This document shows positions 1-9,659 of a stretch of 64,000 nucleotides of DNA, one piece after another. The DNA lies in NCBI GenBank assembly GCA_034769895.1, contig CM068373.1:200426134-200490133 (forward strand), given 5' to 3'. The stretch's first letter is position 1; every line of letters begins with the position of its first letter. The notes under the pieces were generated by a model. That model searched no databases. It had not been told where the DNA came from and saw only the letters and a program-made list of their open reading frames with translations. This stretch comes from Magicicada septendecula (Eukaryota; Arthropoda; Insecta; Hemiptera; Cicadidae). A program made the position numbers and the translations under genes.

Positions 1-650
1 AATTTTTCAAATTTGTTAATTTGATTCACCGGTACCGGATAAACTATCCCTTCCATATTCAACTCGTTTTCATACTGTCTGTAATGATCCAAACGGTGCG
101 GGTTAGAAGCGATCGGATGTAAACCGGCTAGAACGGACCAGAGGAAGCATTTCTCATCCAAGAGATTCTGCACGTTTACTAATGCTTTCTTAAGTAATAA
201 TTTTTTCGGAGTGGGTACGAAACTTGATCCTGCCAAAGGACGATACTTTACGAAATGTACTTCAACGGCTACGATACCGTTTACGACCCATCCGCTACCT
301 TCACGAGTAAACTTTGATACCGAATCCAGCACTTTTTCGATACACTCCCTATATTGTTCGTACACGTCTTCCGCGTCCGAAGGTAAAACGAGCTGCGTAC
401 GCGAACGAAACACTCCCGTCTGCTCCAGCTCACGTTCTGCTATTAATTATTTGAACAAGACGCGCACGACCAAGTACCACTTGTAACTTTCCCCCATATC
501 GCGTGATTCCGCGAGAACGTCTTCTGGAATAACCTCCACCATTCTCTCCAATAACTCGGATACCGTGTCTACTCCGTCTTGAAAATCATCGTACTTTATT
601 GTTTTTACACTCCCATTGAGAGCAATGGTACGAGTGGCGTATACTGTCAT
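1..650 (-). pseudogene. Second, divergent copy of the polymerase N-terminus, with a stop codon, cut by the window edge
   Basis: Read from 650 towards 1, this matches the N-terminal part of the family B polymerase at 2580-6215 almost residue for residue. The start codon context and the first 67 codons are kept, with two substitutions in the low thirties (V32E and K35E relative to the right copy). The codon after residue 67 is then TAA, where the intact copy has AAA. The reading frame beyond the stop still aligns to the window edge, so this looks like a recent nonsense mutation in an otherwise unchanged copy. The rest of the gene lies outside the window. Confidence 0.9.
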
Positions 651-758
651 GATTTTACGATCACTTTAACACTTTATATCACACAAAGTAAATTAGAATA
701 ACAATTTGTAACACACAATTTGTAGCGCACCAGTGTTCAGCAACATGAACGACTTGTA

Positions 759-793
759 ACTGAGACGCTGTTGCGAAGTTCACAGGTTATATA
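759..793 (-). promoter_or_regulatory. Mirrored core promoter of the left polymerase copy
   Basis: This is the mirror image of 2437-2471: a TATATAA box and a TCAGT initiator on the minus strand with the same spacing. It would drive the interrupted left copy. Confidence 0.55.
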
Positions 794-1600
794 GTGCGAG
801 CGTCGATGCGCGCGCAACTGTACTAAAAAGCCGTTATGCGCATGCGCAAATAATTCTAATGCGTATGCGCAGATGACTGAAAAAAGAGATGACTTACATA
901 ATAAAGGTACGCTTAGGCCAACGATATGATCTTTAACGTATCCTTGTTTCTTGATTATGAAAGAACATTCGTCTATCTCCCCATAATACATATCGTTATA
1001 CATCAGAAGAGTACGACCTGTGTAGGTGTGTATCGCTGCGTTTATTTTCGTTAGCGTGCGAACGTCGAGCGTTGTGATCCGTGTGTGGATATCCTTTCAC
1101 CGGCTGCAGACTGTGTATATCCAACATGTAAATGTATTTGACTATAAACAGCGTTATTTCTTCGGTCCGCGTTCTCTAGTACATTGTCGTAACGTTAACG
1201 GAAAGAACGTAAGCCAAACCGTTAATAAAAGTGGACACCCGCCGCCGTCCGAACGCTTCGACTCGAGTTCCAGTGTCCACGAAAAGTTATCGTGCACCAT
1301 ATACACATGTCTGTTAATTATTAAAAATTGATTAACTCTCATTAGTCGACATAAATCCGTCGTCGTCCGGATGGTGACTTTTGTCGTTCGTCGTCGTCGT
1401 CGTCGTCATAGTTGATGATGAGGTTATACCGCTGCTCGGTTTTCCTTCATGTGGTGAGGTTAAACTGAATTTTATCGGTGACATCGGTTAGGTTTGTTAG
1501 GTTCATCCAGTATTTTTTTCACCGTTGTCGGTGAGGTTAAGCTGTGGTGAAGTCGGTTAGGTTATCATCGACGACGTCTGGGCGGCGGCCGGGCGGCGGC

Positions 1601-1629
1601 GGCAAAAAAAAATATGTGATCTGGCTTTA
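1601..1629. other. Centre of the palindrome, flanked by GCCGCC-rich stems
   Basis: This 29-base unpaired spacer contains an A9 run and separates the two arms. The last 40 bases of each arm are made of GGCGGC/GCCGCC blocks followed by an AACCTAACC-type stretch. A GC stem with a short AT loop is what a terminal hairpin, or a head-to-head junction between two element ends, would look like. That interpretation is inference. Confidence 0.7.
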
Positions 1630-3229
1630 GCCGCCGCCCGGCCGCCGCCCAGACGTCGTCGATGATAACCTAACCAACTTCACCACAGCTTAACCTCACC
1701 GACAACGGTGAAAAAAATACTGGATGAACCTAACAAACCTAACCGATGTCACCGATAAAATTCAGTTTAACCTCACCACATGAAGGAAAACCGAGCAGCG
1801 GTATAACCTCATCATCAACTATGACGACGACGACGACGACGAACGACAAAAGTCACCATCCGGACGACGACGGATTTATGTCGACTAATGAGAGTTAATC
1901 AATTTTTAATAATTAACAGACATGTGTATATGGTGCACGATAACTTTTCGTGGACACTGGAACTCGAGTCGAAGCGTTCGGACGGCGGCGGTTGTCCACT
2001 TTTATTAATGGTTTGGCTTACGTTCTTTCCGTTAACGTTACGACAATGTACTAGAGAACGCGGACCGAAGAAATAACGCTGTTTATAGTCAAATACATTT
2101 ACATGTTGGATATACACAGTCTGCAGCCGGTGAAAGGATATCCACACACCGATCACAACGCTCGACGTTCGCACGCTAACGAAAATAAACGCAGCGATAC
2201 ACACCTACACAGGTCGTACTCTTCTGATGTATAACGATATGTATTATGGGGAGATAGACGAATGTTCTTTCATAATCAAGAAACAAGGATACGTTAAAGA
2301 TCATATCGTTGGCCTAAGCGTACCTTTATTATGTAAGTCATCTCTTTTTTCAGTCATCTGCGCATACGCATTAGAATTATTTGCGCATGCGCATAACGGC
2401 TTTTTAGTACAGTTGCGCGCGCATCGACGCTCGCACTATATAACCTGTGAACTTCGCAACAGCGTCTCAGTTACAAGTCGTTCATGTTGCTGAACACTGG
2501 TGCGCTAGAAATTGTGTGTTACAAATTGTTATTCTAATTTACTTTGTGTGATATAAAGTGTTAAAGTGATCGTAAAATCATGACAGTATACGCCACTCGT
2601 ACCATTGCTCTCAATGGGAGTGTAAAAACAATAAAGTACGATGATTTTCAAGACGGAGTAGACACGGTATCCGTGTTATTGAAGAGAATGGTGGAGGTTA
2701 TTCCAGAAGACGTTCTCGCGGAATCACGCGATATGGGGGAAAGTTACAAGTGGTACTTGGTCGTGCGCGTCTTGTTCAAAAAATTAATAGCAGAACGTGA
2801 GCTGGAGCAGACGGGAGTGTTTCGTTCGCGTACGCAGCTCGTTTTACCTTCGGACGCGGAAGACGTGTACGAACAATATAGGGAGTGTATCGAAAAAGTG
2901 CTGGATTCGGTATCAAAGTTTACTCGTGAAGGTAGCGGATGGGTCGTAAACGGTATCGTAGCCGTTGAAGTACATTTCGTAAAGTATCGTCCTTTGGCAG
3001 GATCAAGTTTCGTACCCACTCCGAAAAAATTATTACTTAAGAAAGCATTAGTAAACGTGCAGAATCTCTTGGATGAGAAATGCTTCCTCTGGTCCGTTCT
3101 AGCCGGTTTACATCCGATCGCTTCTAACCCGCACCGTTTGGATCATTACAGACAGTATGAAAACGAGTTGAATATGGAAGGGATAGTTTATCCGGTACCG
3201 GTGAATCAAATTAACAAATTTGAAAAATT
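1630..3229. repeat. Right arm of the long inverted repeat
   Basis: This is the reverse complement of 1-1600. It carries a GAC/GTC trinucleotide run near 1822-1845, the core promoter at 2437-2471, and the first 217 codons of the intact polymerase. The repeat stops inside the polymerase coding region only because the left arm runs off the window, so the true extent of the duplication is unknown. Confidence 0.95.
2437..2471 (+). promoter_or_regulatory. TATA box plus arthropod initiator for the polymerase gene
   Basis: TATATAA lies at 2437-2443 and TCAGT at 2467-2471. That places the TATA box about 31 bases before the likely start site, the usual spacing for a TATA/Inr promoter in arthropods. 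The leader to the ATG at 2580 is about 110 bases and has no obvious intron. Confidence 0.6.
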
Positions 3230-6215
3230 AAATGTGAATATTTCTGTGAACGTGTTCGGTTACGAAAGAGAAATTAATGAGTTCGATTACAGAAAAGACG
3301 AAGTGTACCCCATACGGATAACCAAGAACAAAGGTAGAACGCACGTGAATCTTCTACTGCTAGTCAGCAATGAAGGTGTTAAACATTATTGTCTTATTAG
3401 AAACATGTCACGCTTGTTGTATACTTTAACTAAAAGTAAGACCACTTCGTTCTACTGCAACTATTGCTTACAACGTTTCCGAGATAATACAGATCCTAAA
3501 AATTCACAAAAACGACTTGAGGATCACGAGGTACTCTGCACACCGTACGGAGCGCAAAAAGTCAAATTACCGAGTGGAAAATATAGTAATATGTATTTTA
3601 AGGATTACACAAAGTGCCACAGAGTACCTTACACGGTGTATGCAGATTTTGAATCCTTCCTTCTTCCCGTGCATGGTTGTGAGCACAAAAACGATAGATC
3701 GCACTCGCTCGACAACGCGCACCACGTGTCATGTAGTTTTTGTTATGTAATCGTTGATTGGACCGGAAAAACTGTTAAAGAACCGGTTTTGTATCGCGGT
3801 AAAGACGTTGTGGAGACGTTTCTTCAAACTCTGTTGGAAGACATTAGTCAGCTCGAACGTGATTTTAACAAACCCATTCGCATGACTGAAGAAGCCGAGC
3901 GCGAGTTTCAAAACGCTACCATATGTCATCTATGTAAGAAGTGTCTCGAGCACGAAGGGGACAAAGTGCGAAACCATGATCATGTGACGGGCGAGTACTT
4001 GGGAGCCGCGCATAACACTTGTAATTTGAACTACAAGGTACCGCAACACGTTCCCGTGTTCTTTCACAACTTGCGAGGCTACGATTGTCACCATCTGGTG
4101 CAGGCTTTCGGAAAATTCAAGCGTGAAGACATTAAATGTATCGCTACGACCAGCGAGCGTTACGTGTCCGTGTCACTCGGCCCCTTGCGGTTTCTCGATT
4201 CCGTGCAGTTCATGAACACGTCGTTAGAGAAGCTGGTAAAAAATTTGCGGAAAGAAAATTTTAAAATTTTACACCAGTGCATGCAAACCAGTGGAAATGA
4301 AAATAGTATCGATTTATTACTTAGAAAGGGGGTCTACCCGTATGCGTATGTGACAGACGAAAGTAAGTTCGAGGACACGTCTCTGCCCGCACAGGAACAC
4401 TTTTACAACGAATTAGCCGAGACATACTTATCCGACGAAGACTACACTCATGCGCAAAACATTTGGACAAGTTTTGGAATACAAACGTTAGGGGACTACC
4501 ATAACCTCTATTTGAAAACTGATGTATTGCTTTTGGCTGACGTGTTCGAAAATTTTCGCAACACAAGTCTGCAGTACTACGGGATAGATCCGTGTAACGT
4601 GTACTCCGCGCCGGGACTAGCTTGGAACGCTATGATGAAAATGACTGGAATTCAACTCGAACTGTTGAAGGATATCGACATGCATCTGTTCGTAGAAACC
4701 GGAGTTCGTGGCGGAATAGCGATGATATCTAATAGATACGCCAAGGCCAACAATCCTTACGTGTCGGACTACAATCGGGAACGCGAAAATAATTATCTTC
4801 TTTACTTGGACTGTACAAATCTGTACGGAACAGCGATGGAACAACCGCTACCTCATTCCGGATTCCGTTGGATGCAACGCAAAGAAATCGATGCTTTAGA
4901 TTTGACTACAGTTGGAGTGGAAGACGAAATCGGATATATTCTTGATGTTGATCTTGGTTATCCTCGTAATTTACATGATATGCATTCGGACTATCCACTG
5001 GCACCGGAACGCAGGAAAGTCAACGAACACGAATTGTCGCCTTACAGCAAACGGTTCAATTACTTGAAGAAATTTAAAATGTCTGCCACCGGTACAGTTG
5101 AAAAACTCATCACCAGTCTGAAAGATAAGGAGAATTATATCGTGCATTACAGAACGTTGCAGCTTTACCTAAAACTCGGGATGGAACTGAAAGCCGTTAA
5201 TCGCGTGTTGGCGTTCCGTCAGAGCGCTTGGATGAAGCCGTTTATAGTTTTCAATACGGAAAAACGGAAAGCCGCAGCGAACGATTTTGAAAAGGATTTT
5301 TTTAAACTGATGATTAACGCTGTTTACGGAAAGTCATTGGAAAACGTTCGAAAACGGATAGATTTTCGTTTGGTGTCCAACGAACGCGATCTGATAAAGC
5401 TGACTGCAAGCCCAAGATTTGTGCGCGTAAAGGTGTACAACGAAGACTTGGTCGGTGTGATGATGAAAAAGAGAACCGTATACCTCAACCGTCCGCTGTA
5501 CGTGGGGTTCACAGTGTTGGACATTAGTAAATATGTGATGTACAGTTTTCATTACGATTACATAATCGCGAAATATGGATCTCGTGTTCGATTGTGTATG
5601 ACAGACACGGACTCTTTATTGTATGATATACGGACTGATGACCTTTACGCAGACATTAAGGAAAACCTTCATCTTTTCGATACATCAGAATATCCCGTGA
5701 CGCATCCGTGTTATAGTGTGCTAAATAAAAAACGGTTGGGTACTTTTAAGGACGAGACGCATGCAAAACCTATTGTAGAATTCGTCGGGTTGCGCGCAAA
5801 ATCGTACTCACTGTTAGTGTTACAAGACGACGGGGATAAAAATGAGAAGCGTGTAGCAAAAGGGGTACCGCGGGTGGCAATACAAAACCGTTTAACGCAC
5901 GCTGATTACAAACGGTGTTTGCTTTCGTCATCGGAATCGAGTAACTGTCAAACATATACGTCGGCGCAGATTATCCGCAGTGAAAACCACCAACTGTACA
6001 CGCGCAAGATCGTCAAACTCTCGCTATCGCCGTACGATGATAAACGATATATCCTGGAAGACGGTCAGAGAACGCTAGCGTATGGGCTTTATAGAATTCA
6101 CGAGTCCGAGATGGATGTGGAGGAAGCAGAGAATGTTCAACGTACCAGTGTTATTCGGTTCGCGCGTCGCGAAAGCGTAATTCGGCATACTTCGGAAATA
6201 ACAACAAACAACTGA
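2580..6215 (+). CDS. Family B DNA polymerase, protein-primed type, virus/Polinton-like
   Basis: This is a single uninterrupted 1,211-residue ORF with an ATG start. In order I see a Cys/His cluster at about 293-320 (C293, C296, H316, C320); Exo I at 354-360 (D356, E358); a second Cys/His segment at 449-481 (C449, C452, NHDH at 465-468, H478, C481) that resembles an HNH or endonuclease-VII-type zinc site lodged in the exonuclease domain; Exo II at 494-507 (N497, D502); Exo III at 640-656 (D648); polymerase motif A at 741-750 (D744); motif B at 909-918 (K909, N913, Y916, G917); motif C with DTDS at 1009-1012; and a KxY at 1074-1076. All catalytic acidic residues are present. The layout fits the protein-primed polymerases of Polintons/adintoviruses and related insect elements. 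It should copy a linear element genome. No terminal-protein domain was identified; the first 290 residues are unassigned and could include one. The intact frame suggests recent insertion or recent activity. Confidence 0.93.
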   Translation: MTVYATRTIALNGSVKTIKYDDFQDGVDTVSVLLKRMVEVIPEDVLAESRDMGESYKWYLVVRVLFKKLIAERELEQTGVFRSRTQLVLPSDAEDVYEQYRECIEKVLDSVSKFTREGSGWVVNGIVAVEVHFVKYRPLAGSSFVPTPKKLLLKKALVNVQNLLDEKCFLWSVLAGLHPIASNPHRLDHYRQYENELNMEGIVYPVPVNQINKFEKLNVNISVNVFGYEREINEFDYRKDEVYPIRITKNKGRTHVNLLLLVSNEGVKHYCLIRNMSRLLYTLTKSKTTSFYCNYCLQRFRDNTDPKNSQKRLEDHEVLCTPYGAQKVKLPSGKYSNMYFKDYTKCHRVPYTVYADFESFLLPVHGCEHKNDRSHSLDNAHHVSCSFCYVIVDWTGKTVKEPVLYRGKDVVETFLQTLLEDISQLERDFNKPIRMTEEAEREFQNATICHLCKKCLEHEGDKVRNHDHVTGEYLGAAHNTCNLNYKVPQHVPVFFHNLRGYDCHHLVQAFGKFKREDIKCIATTSERYVSVSLGPLRFLDSVQFMNTSLEKLVKNLRKENFKILHQCMQTSGNENSIDLLLRKGVYPYAYVTDESKFEDTSLPAQEHFYNELAETYLSDEDYTHAQNIWTSFGIQTLGDYHNLYLKTDVLLLADVFENFRNTSLQYYGIDPCNVYSAPGLAWNAMMKMTGIQLELLKDIDMHLFVETGVRGGIAMISNRYAKANNPYVSDYNRERENNYLLYLDCTNLYGTAMEQPLPHSGFRWMQRKEIDALDLTTVGVEDEIGYILDVDLGYPRNLHDMHSDYPLAPERRKVNEHELSPYSKRFNYLKKFKMSATGTVEKLITSLKDKENYIVHYRTLQLYLKLGMELKAVNRVLAFRQSAWMKPFIVFNTEKRKAAANDFEKDFFKLMINAVYGKSLENVRKRIDFRLVSNERDLIKLTASPRFVRVKVYNEDLVGVMMKKRTVYLNRPLYVGFTVLDISKYVMYSFHYDYIIAKYGSRVRLCMTDTDSLLYDIRTDDLYADIKENLHLFDTSEYPVTHPCYSVLNKKRLGTFKDETHAKPIVEFVGLRAKSYSLLVLQDDGDKNEKRVAKGVPRVAIQNRLTHADYKRCLLSSSESSNCQTYTSAQIIRSENHQLYTRKIVKLSLSPYDDKRYILEDGQRTLAYGLYRIHESEMDVEEAENVQRTSVIRFARRESVIRHTSEITTNN

Positions 6216-6466
6216 TCCGTAAACGGACTGCATCAGTAATCAATCAGTAGTTTTGTCACAGACTGTCCATCGTTGTCGTTAACAAACTGGAAAGTGCGTT
6301 CGAGTTGGTGAACAACAAAGCACAATGACTGCATTTGGTACATTATCTCCGGGACACGTTACCAACACTTCATACGTACTCTAAAAAAATCTATTTTTCG
6401 TATCGTTTTCAACATCGATACCGAAATGCAAACAGACCTGATACACCAACAATTTACCTACATTAC
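6216..6466. other. 3' flank of the polymerase gene
   Basis: This short non-coding stretch lies between the polymerase stop and the satellite element. I saw no AATAAA close to the stop. The nearest are at 8413-8418 and 8448-8453, beyond the satellite element, which may therefore have been inserted into the 3' untranslated region. Confidence 0.4.
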
Positions 6467-8381
6467 GTGAAATCAGTTCTTCCGGCGCTAGACTTTATAC
6501 ACGGAGTACGAGTTCCCTGTTATTGTGTGCTACCATGACGGATGTCTAATACATACTAATACGTTCGCTCCAACCTGTTGGACAGAATGACCTAGTAGGG
6601 CTCGACATAGCGGGCGCTAGACCAACAGGTTGGTGCGAACTTATTATTATGTGACATTGCGGTTATGAGTATATCGTTACGATCGGTTATGGCATGCAGT
6701 ACCTTCGTCTGTCAGTTTTCAATGAACATGGCAATGGTTTCGTTAACGATATGCAGGTTGACATTGCGGTTATGGGTATATCATTACGGTCGGTTATGCC
6801 ATGCAGTATCTTGGTCTGGCGGCTTCCAATGAACTTGGCAATGGTTTCGTTAACGATAGGCAGGTTGACATTGCGGTTATGTTTATATCATTGCGATCTG
6901 TTATGGCATGCAGTACCTTGGTCTGACAGCTTTCAATGAACTTGGCAGTGGTTCCGTTAACGATAGACAGGTTGACATTGCGGTTATGGGTATATCGTTA
7001 CGATCGGTTATGGCATGCAGTATCTTGGTCTGACAGCTTTCAATGAACTTGGCAATGATTTTGTTAATGATAGGCAAGTTGACATTGCGGTTATGGGTAT
7101 ATCGTTACGATCGGTTATGGCATGCTGTACCTTGGTCTGCCGGCTTCCAATGAACTTGGCAATGGTTTCGTTAACGATATGCAGGTTGACATTGCGGTTA
7201 TGGGTATATCGTTACGATCGGTTATGGCATGCAGTACCTTGGTCTCACAGCTTTCAATGAACTTGGCAATGGTTTCGTTAACGATAGGCAGGTTGATATT
7301 GCGGTTATGGGTATATCGTTACGATCGGTTATGACATGCAGTGCCTTGGTCTGACGGCTTTCAATGAACTTGGCAATGGTTTCGTTAACGATAGGCAGGT
7401 TGACATTGCGGTTATGTTTATATCATTGCGATCTGTTATGGCATGCAGTACCTTGGTCTGACATCTTTCAATGAACTTGGCAGTGGTTTCGTTAACGATA
7501 GACAGGTTGACATTGCGGTTATGGGTATATCGTTGCGATCGGTTATGACATGCAGTACCTTGGTCTGACACCTTTCAATGAACTTGGCAATGGTTTCGTT
7601 AACGATAGGCAGGTTGACATTGCGGTTATGTTTATATCATTGCGATCTGTTATGGCATGCAGTACCTTGGTCTGACATCTTTCAATGAACTTGGCAGTGG
7701 TTTCGTTAACGATAGGCAGGTTGACATTGCGGTTATGGGTATATCGTTGCGATCGGTTATGGCATGCTGTACCTTGGTCTGACAGCTTTCAATGAACTTG
7801 GCAATGGTTTCGTTAACGATAGACAGGTTGACATTGTGGTTATGGGTATAACGTTACGATCGGTTATGGCATGCAGTACCTTAGTCTGGCGGCTTTCAAT
7901 GAACTTGGCAATGGTTTCGTTAACGATAGGCAAGATGACATTGCGGTTATGGGTATATCGTTACGATCGGTTATGGCGTGCAGTACCTTGGTCTGACAGC
8001 TTTCAATCAACGTGGCAATGGTTTCGTTTACGATAGGCAGGTTAATATTGCGGTTATGGGTATATCGTTACGATCGGTTATGGCATGCAGTACCTAGGTC
8101 TGACAGCTTTCAATGAACGTGGCAATCGTTTCGGAAACGATAGGCAGGTTGTCATTGCGGTTATGGGTATATTGTGCAATGCATACATAATTGTGCGTTG
8201 ATAGGCGGAGGCGTGGCGGCGGTTGGGCAGAATGACCTTGTAGGGCTCGACATTGTGCGCCCTAGACCAACAGGTTGGTGCGAACGTATTAGTATGTATT
8301 AGGCATCCGTCATGGCAGCACACATTTACAGGGAACGTGTACTCCGTTTACAAAGTCTAGTGCCGGAAGAACTGATTTCAC
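6467..8381. mobile_element. Non-autonomous TIR element carrying a 107-bp satellite array
   Basis: The ends are inverted repeats of about 100 bases (6467-6565 against about 8285-8381) beginning GTGAAATCAGTTCTTCC, with some 10% mismatch. Just inside each end is a direct copy of a module of about 57 bases (6584-6640 and 8228-8285). In the left end this module completes a hairpin whose 19-base arms are 6563-6581 and 6622-6640. The interior is almost entirely tandem repeat. There is no coding capacity and I found no clear target duplication. Satellite-filled elements with inverted ends are known in several invertebrate groups; the family here is not recognised. Confidence 0.75.
6652..8172 (+). repeat. 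Tandem satellite, 107-bp unit, about 14 copies
   Basis: The landmark CATGCAGTA recurs at 6693, 6800, 6907, 7014, 7121, 7228, 7335, 7442, 7549, 7656, 7763, 7870, 7977 and 8084, every step being exactly 107 bases. Units differ by a few substitutions but no indel was seen. Since 107 is not a multiple of three, the reading frames that cross it are chance translations. Confidence 0.97.
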
Positions 8382-8412
8382 AGCAAATACATAGTCGCGC
8401 TTACCAGCTGTT

Positions 8413-8453
8413 AATAAAAGGACAAGAACGTTTCGACTAATGCACGAAATAAA
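8413..8453 (+). terminator. Two AATAAA polyadenylation signals after the satellite element
   Basis: AATAAA occurs at 8413-8418 and 8448-8453, between the satellite element and the next small ORF. They could end the polymerase transcript if the satellite element sits in its 3' untranslated region. Confidence 0.35.
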
Positions 8454-8587
8454 CCAGTAAAAAATTGTTTAAAAATTTATGCTGCTGCTGTGACGGAAGT
8501 ATTTATAAATAATAGATATCTCACTACTACCTCTCCCACAATCTCGTATACCTCAGTGTTTCGACAGTACGCGTCGAGAACGGACGC

Positions 8588-8833
8588 ATGGAGCTATTAA
8601 CTTCGTACGAGTACAGACGTTGTAGTGACTTAAAGCACGTAGTACTGTACCCTGTAAAACTTTTTGTATACCACGTTTTGACACAAAAATTTGTTGCACT
8701 GATCCGTGAGGGGGAGACAAGATACAAAGTAAACGTTCCGAAGAACGGGGAGGGGATAATAATAAGACGTTTCCCCTCCAAGGTTACGGGTATTAAGAAA
8801 ATAAAATACGTGAAAATTGATTACATTTTTTAA
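8588..8833 (+). CDS. Small basic protein of unknown function, 81 aa
   Basis: The ORF starts with ATG and encodes an 81-residue, lysine/arginine-rich protein with no membrane segment. I do not recognise the family. The second half (about residues 43-80) alternates charged and hydrophobic residues, as in a small beta-rich fold. The TAA stop overlaps an AATAAA signal (8832-8837), a compact arrangement typical of viral or element genes. It lies on the same strand as the polymerase and just upstream of a similarly small ORF, which suggests a shared role in the element. That role is inference. Confidence 0.55.
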   Translation: MELLTSYEYRRCSDLKHVVLYPVKLFVYHVLTQKFVALIREGETRYKVNVPKNGEGIIIRRFPSKVTGIKKIKYVKIDYIF

Positions 8834-8899
8834 TAAAAAAAAAATGATAACATTATTGTTTAGCGCTTACGTAAAAATAACAGTCGTCGCCTTTCAATC

Positions 8900-9204
8900 G
8901 ATCACATCATCTGTATAAAAATAAATTAGCATCGACGACATTTCAAACAAGCACATGTGCTGTCTAGTCGTATAAAAATAACCGACACCCCTCTTCCCCA
9001 CCTACCCATCGAACCGTGAGAAATCAAGTCGTATCCTGTTCACACAGTTAAATGCATCACCTGTCTAAAAATAAATTAGCGTCGACGACATGTTCGAACA
9101 AGCACGAGTGCTGTCTAGACGTATAAAAAATAACCGACTCCCCTCTTCCCCACCTACCCATCGAACCGTGAGAAATCAGCTCGTATCCTGTTCACACGGT
9201 TAAA
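8900..9204 (+). repeat. Two tandem copies of a 150-bp block with TATAAAAATAA motifs
   Basis: The two copies start near 8905 and 9055 and differ by about 10%. Each carries a CGTATAAAAATAACCGAC-like motif preceding a pyrimidine-rich CCCCTCTTCCCCACC stretch. The block lies directly upstream of the second small ORF and could be a duplicated promoter; no initiator was pinned down. Confidence 0.8.
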
Positions 9205-9350
9205 AATAAACGCTTACTGTGCGTTGAGTGGTTCCCCCTCTCCGGATTTTCCACCTCCACAACTACCTCCCTATTTATTCGCTGTGCACGAGCGTTATTC
9301 GTTCATTCGTTGAGAGACGCGCGAGAAATTATAAATTCTTTTATTTTAAA

Positions 9351-9657
9351 ATGGTATCATTCACTGAAAAGTTTGCAACTATTAGCGCAATTGAGTATAA
9401 AAAAAATAAAGGAATTGATAATCGTCGTAAAATATCCAATAGAAGAAATGCAGAATATAGACGCAAAGTACGGGAAAGTTGTACTCGTCACTCTCCAAGA
9501 TTACAGAGACCCTAAACTAAAATATCGTGTATATCTACCAAAGAGATACGCAGGCGTTTTCGAAGATGAGAAATTAAAAAATTTAGTACCGTGTTCGCTG
9601 CAACTAATTTATCGTGGAGAAAAGGATAGAGCTTACATAGTAGAAATTGTACAGTAG
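9351..9657 (+). pseudogene. Small protein of about 100 aa, split between two frames at an A8 run
   Basis: The conserved-looking part is in the frame ending at 9657 (about residues 40-115 of that frame), with a YGKVVLVTL strand followed by RVYLPKRYAG. It resembles small beta-rich proteins that I recall as common hypothetical proteins in insect genomes, possibly of the nucleic-acid-binding kind; I cannot confirm the family. That frame has no ATG until 9448. The only good upstream ATG (9351) is in another frame, which could switch at the A8 run near 9398-9406. So either the copy has a one-base indel, or expression uses slippage, a spliced leader exon or the internal ATG. The neighbouring ORF at 8588 is intact. 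Confidence 0.5.
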
Positions 9658-9659
9658 GA

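Larger units (their letters stand above)
1..1600. repeat. Left arm of a long inverted repeat (palindrome)
   Basis: This arm is the reverse complement of 1630-3229, with paired positions summing to 3230. The arms are not identical. I see roughly ten substitutions, among them a nonsense change in the polymerase reading frame at 447-449 and changes near 1075, 1220 and 1555. The arm starts at the window edge, so the repeat may continue to the left. It holds a mirrored polymerase promoter and the N-terminal polymerase codons. Because the two arms have accumulated different substitutions, a simple fold-back read artefact is less likely, although a mis-joined assembly of two copies remains possible. 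Confidence 0.95.

Noticed and set aside
1474-1760. Telomere (TTAGG)n tract
   Set aside because: Only a few irregular TTAGG words occur, not an array.
1-3229. Pure assembly fold-back artefact
   Set aside because: The arms differ at multiple positions including a nonsense codon, which a single fold-back read would not give; a mis-join of two real copies cannot be fully excluded.
6652-8172. CRISPR-like array
   Set aside because: The units are contiguous satellite monomers without unique spacers, in a eukaryotic context.
6694-8323. Several 70-90 codon frames across the satellite array
   Set aside because: They are translations of a 107-bp tandem repeat, which shifts frame with each unit; no protein is implied.
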